Source: Geodermatophilaceae bacterium
GTDB taxonomy: Bacteria; Actinomycetota; Actinomycetes; Mycobacteriales; Geodermatophilaceae
Direction of reading: 5' to 3'
NCBI GenBank assembly: GCA_013811975.1
Contig: JACCUF010000032.1
Coordinates: 1-7,192, forward strand
DNA length: 7,192 nucleotides
Shown in pieces: positions 6,479 through 7,192 of the stretch. The notes below the pieces were generated by a model that saw nothing but the letters and a program-made list of their open reading frames with translations, had not been told where the DNA came from and searched no databases. The stretch's first letter is position 1, and each line of letters opens with the position of its first letter. The translations under genes and the position numbers were made by a program.

Positions 6479-7192
6479 TCAGACGCCGACGGCGGCGCGA
6501 AGTGCGTCGATCCGTGGGGTCCGCTCCCAGGAGAAGGTGCCGTCCTCGCGTCCGAAGTGGCCGTAGGCCGCCGTCTGGCGATAGATCGGACGTAGCAGGT
6601 CGAGGTCACGGATGATCGCGCCGGGCCGTAGGTCAAAGACTGACGTGATGGCGTCCTGGAGCGCGCCGTCATCGACCTTGCCGGTGCCGAAGGTCTCCAC
6701 GAACAGGCCCACCGGCGCGGCAGTGCCGATGGCGTAAGCCACCTGGACCTCGCAGCGTTGGGCCAGCCCGGCCGCCAACACGTGCTTGGCTACCCAGCGC
6801 ATGGCGTACGCAGCCGAGCGGTCGACCTTGGACGGGTCCTTGCCGGAGAAGGCACCGCCGCCATGTCGGGCCATCCCGCCGTAGGTGTCCACGATGATCT
6901 TGCGGCCGGTCAGGCCGGCATCACCCATCGGCCCACCGATGACGAACTTGCCGGTCGGGTTGACCAACAACCGATAACCGTCGGTCGGCAGGCCGAGAGC
7001 GGCGAGTTCGGGCTCGACGACGTGCTCGGCGATGTCGGGGGTGAGCAGGTCCGGGATGGAGATGTCCTCGGCGTGCTGCGAGCTGACCACGACGGTGTCG
7101 ACGCGGACCGGCTTGTTGTCGACGTACTCGACGGTGACCTGGGTCTTGCCGTCGGGACGGAGGTAGGGAACGGTGCCGTCCTTGCGCACGGC
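6479..7192 (-). CDS. metK: S-adenosylmethionine synthetase, C-terminal 237 residues (N-terminus outside window)
   Basis: The enzyme makes S-adenosylmethionine from methionine and ATP, working as a tetramer in the cytoplasm. The visible part starts at AVRKDGTVPYLRPDGKTQVT, inside the central domain, and runs to the natural stop at 6479. It carries the second family signature GGGAFSGKD (111-119 of the visible part), the P-loop-like motif, as well as NPTGKFVIGGPMGDAGLTGRKIIVDTYGG (78-106) with its substrate and phosphate-binding residues, SKVDRSAAY (121-129) and the C-terminal FDLRPGAIIRDLDLLRPIYRQTAAYGHFGR (186-215). The GAGDQG signature and the N-terminal histidine motif lie beyond the right edge. 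A full enzyme has about 400 residues, so roughly 160 are missing only because of the window boundary. Nothing suggests inactivation. priA follows after 26 bases, giving the common actinobacterial metK-priA neighbourhood; the promoter is outside the window. Confidence 0.97.
   Translation of the reverse strand, partial: AVRKDGTVPYLRPDGKTQVTVEYVDNKPVRVDTVVVSSQHAEDISIPDLLTPDIAEHVVEPELAALGLPTDGYRLLVNPTGKFVIGGPMGDAGLTGRKIIVDTYGGMARHGGGAFSGKDPSKVDRSAAYAMRWVAKHVLAAGLAQRCEVQVAYAIGTAAPVGLFVETFGTGKVDDGALQDAITSVFDLRPGAIIRDLDLLRPIYRQTAAYGHFGREDGTFSWERTPRIDALRAAVGV

Overview
The window is GC-rich DNA with short intergenic gaps and GTG as well as ATG starts. Its protein families (a PriA without helicase motifs, a DUF3516-type DEAD/DEAH helicase, a 13E12/DUF222-type HNH protein) are typical of Actinomycetota. 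The sequence does not fix the genus.

Right and centre (7192 down to 734), all on the minus strand: the C-terminal part of S-adenosylmethionine synthetase (metK, cut by the window edge); priA, encoding an ATPase-degenerate primosomal protein N' that keeps all eight zinc-binding cysteines; a gap of about 100 bp holding a 7-bp hairpin and a likely leaderless promoter; def (peptide deformylase); a Ski2-like DEAD/DEAH-box helicase with a long DUF3516-type C-terminal region; and a small SnoaL/NTF2-fold protein. metK-priA (26 nt gap) and def-helicase-SnoaL (16 and 20 nt gaps) look like two transcription units read in the same direction. metK, priA and def are core functions: methyl donor synthesis, replication restart, and removal of the N-terminal formyl group from new proteins. 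Methionyl-tRNA formyltransferase (fmt), which often follows def, is absent here; the helicase occupies that place.

Left (1 to 733), plus strand: the C-terminal end of an HNH endonuclease-like protein of the 13E12/DUF222 type runs in from the left edge and stops at 244. The next 490 bases hold no intact gene. They contain pieces of what looks like a decayed restriction-endonuclease-like gene, recognisable by an LLEAKW segment (E-x-K catalytic motif) and by KLDNTLGLFVS and RKKQHAAQTG segments, spread over different reading frames. These plus-strand remnants converge on the minus-strand operon, so the stretch from about 668 to 733 is probably the border between the conserved block and an accessory, eroding segment. 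The bases from 245 to 300 and from 668 to 733 show no gene, clear terminator or repeat.

I see no CRISPR array, tRNA or rRNA gene, insertion sequence, attachment site or obviously new multi-gene system. The items most worth a second look are the decayed nuclease gene, the replacement of fmt by the helicase/SnoaL pair after def, and the putative leaderless start of def.
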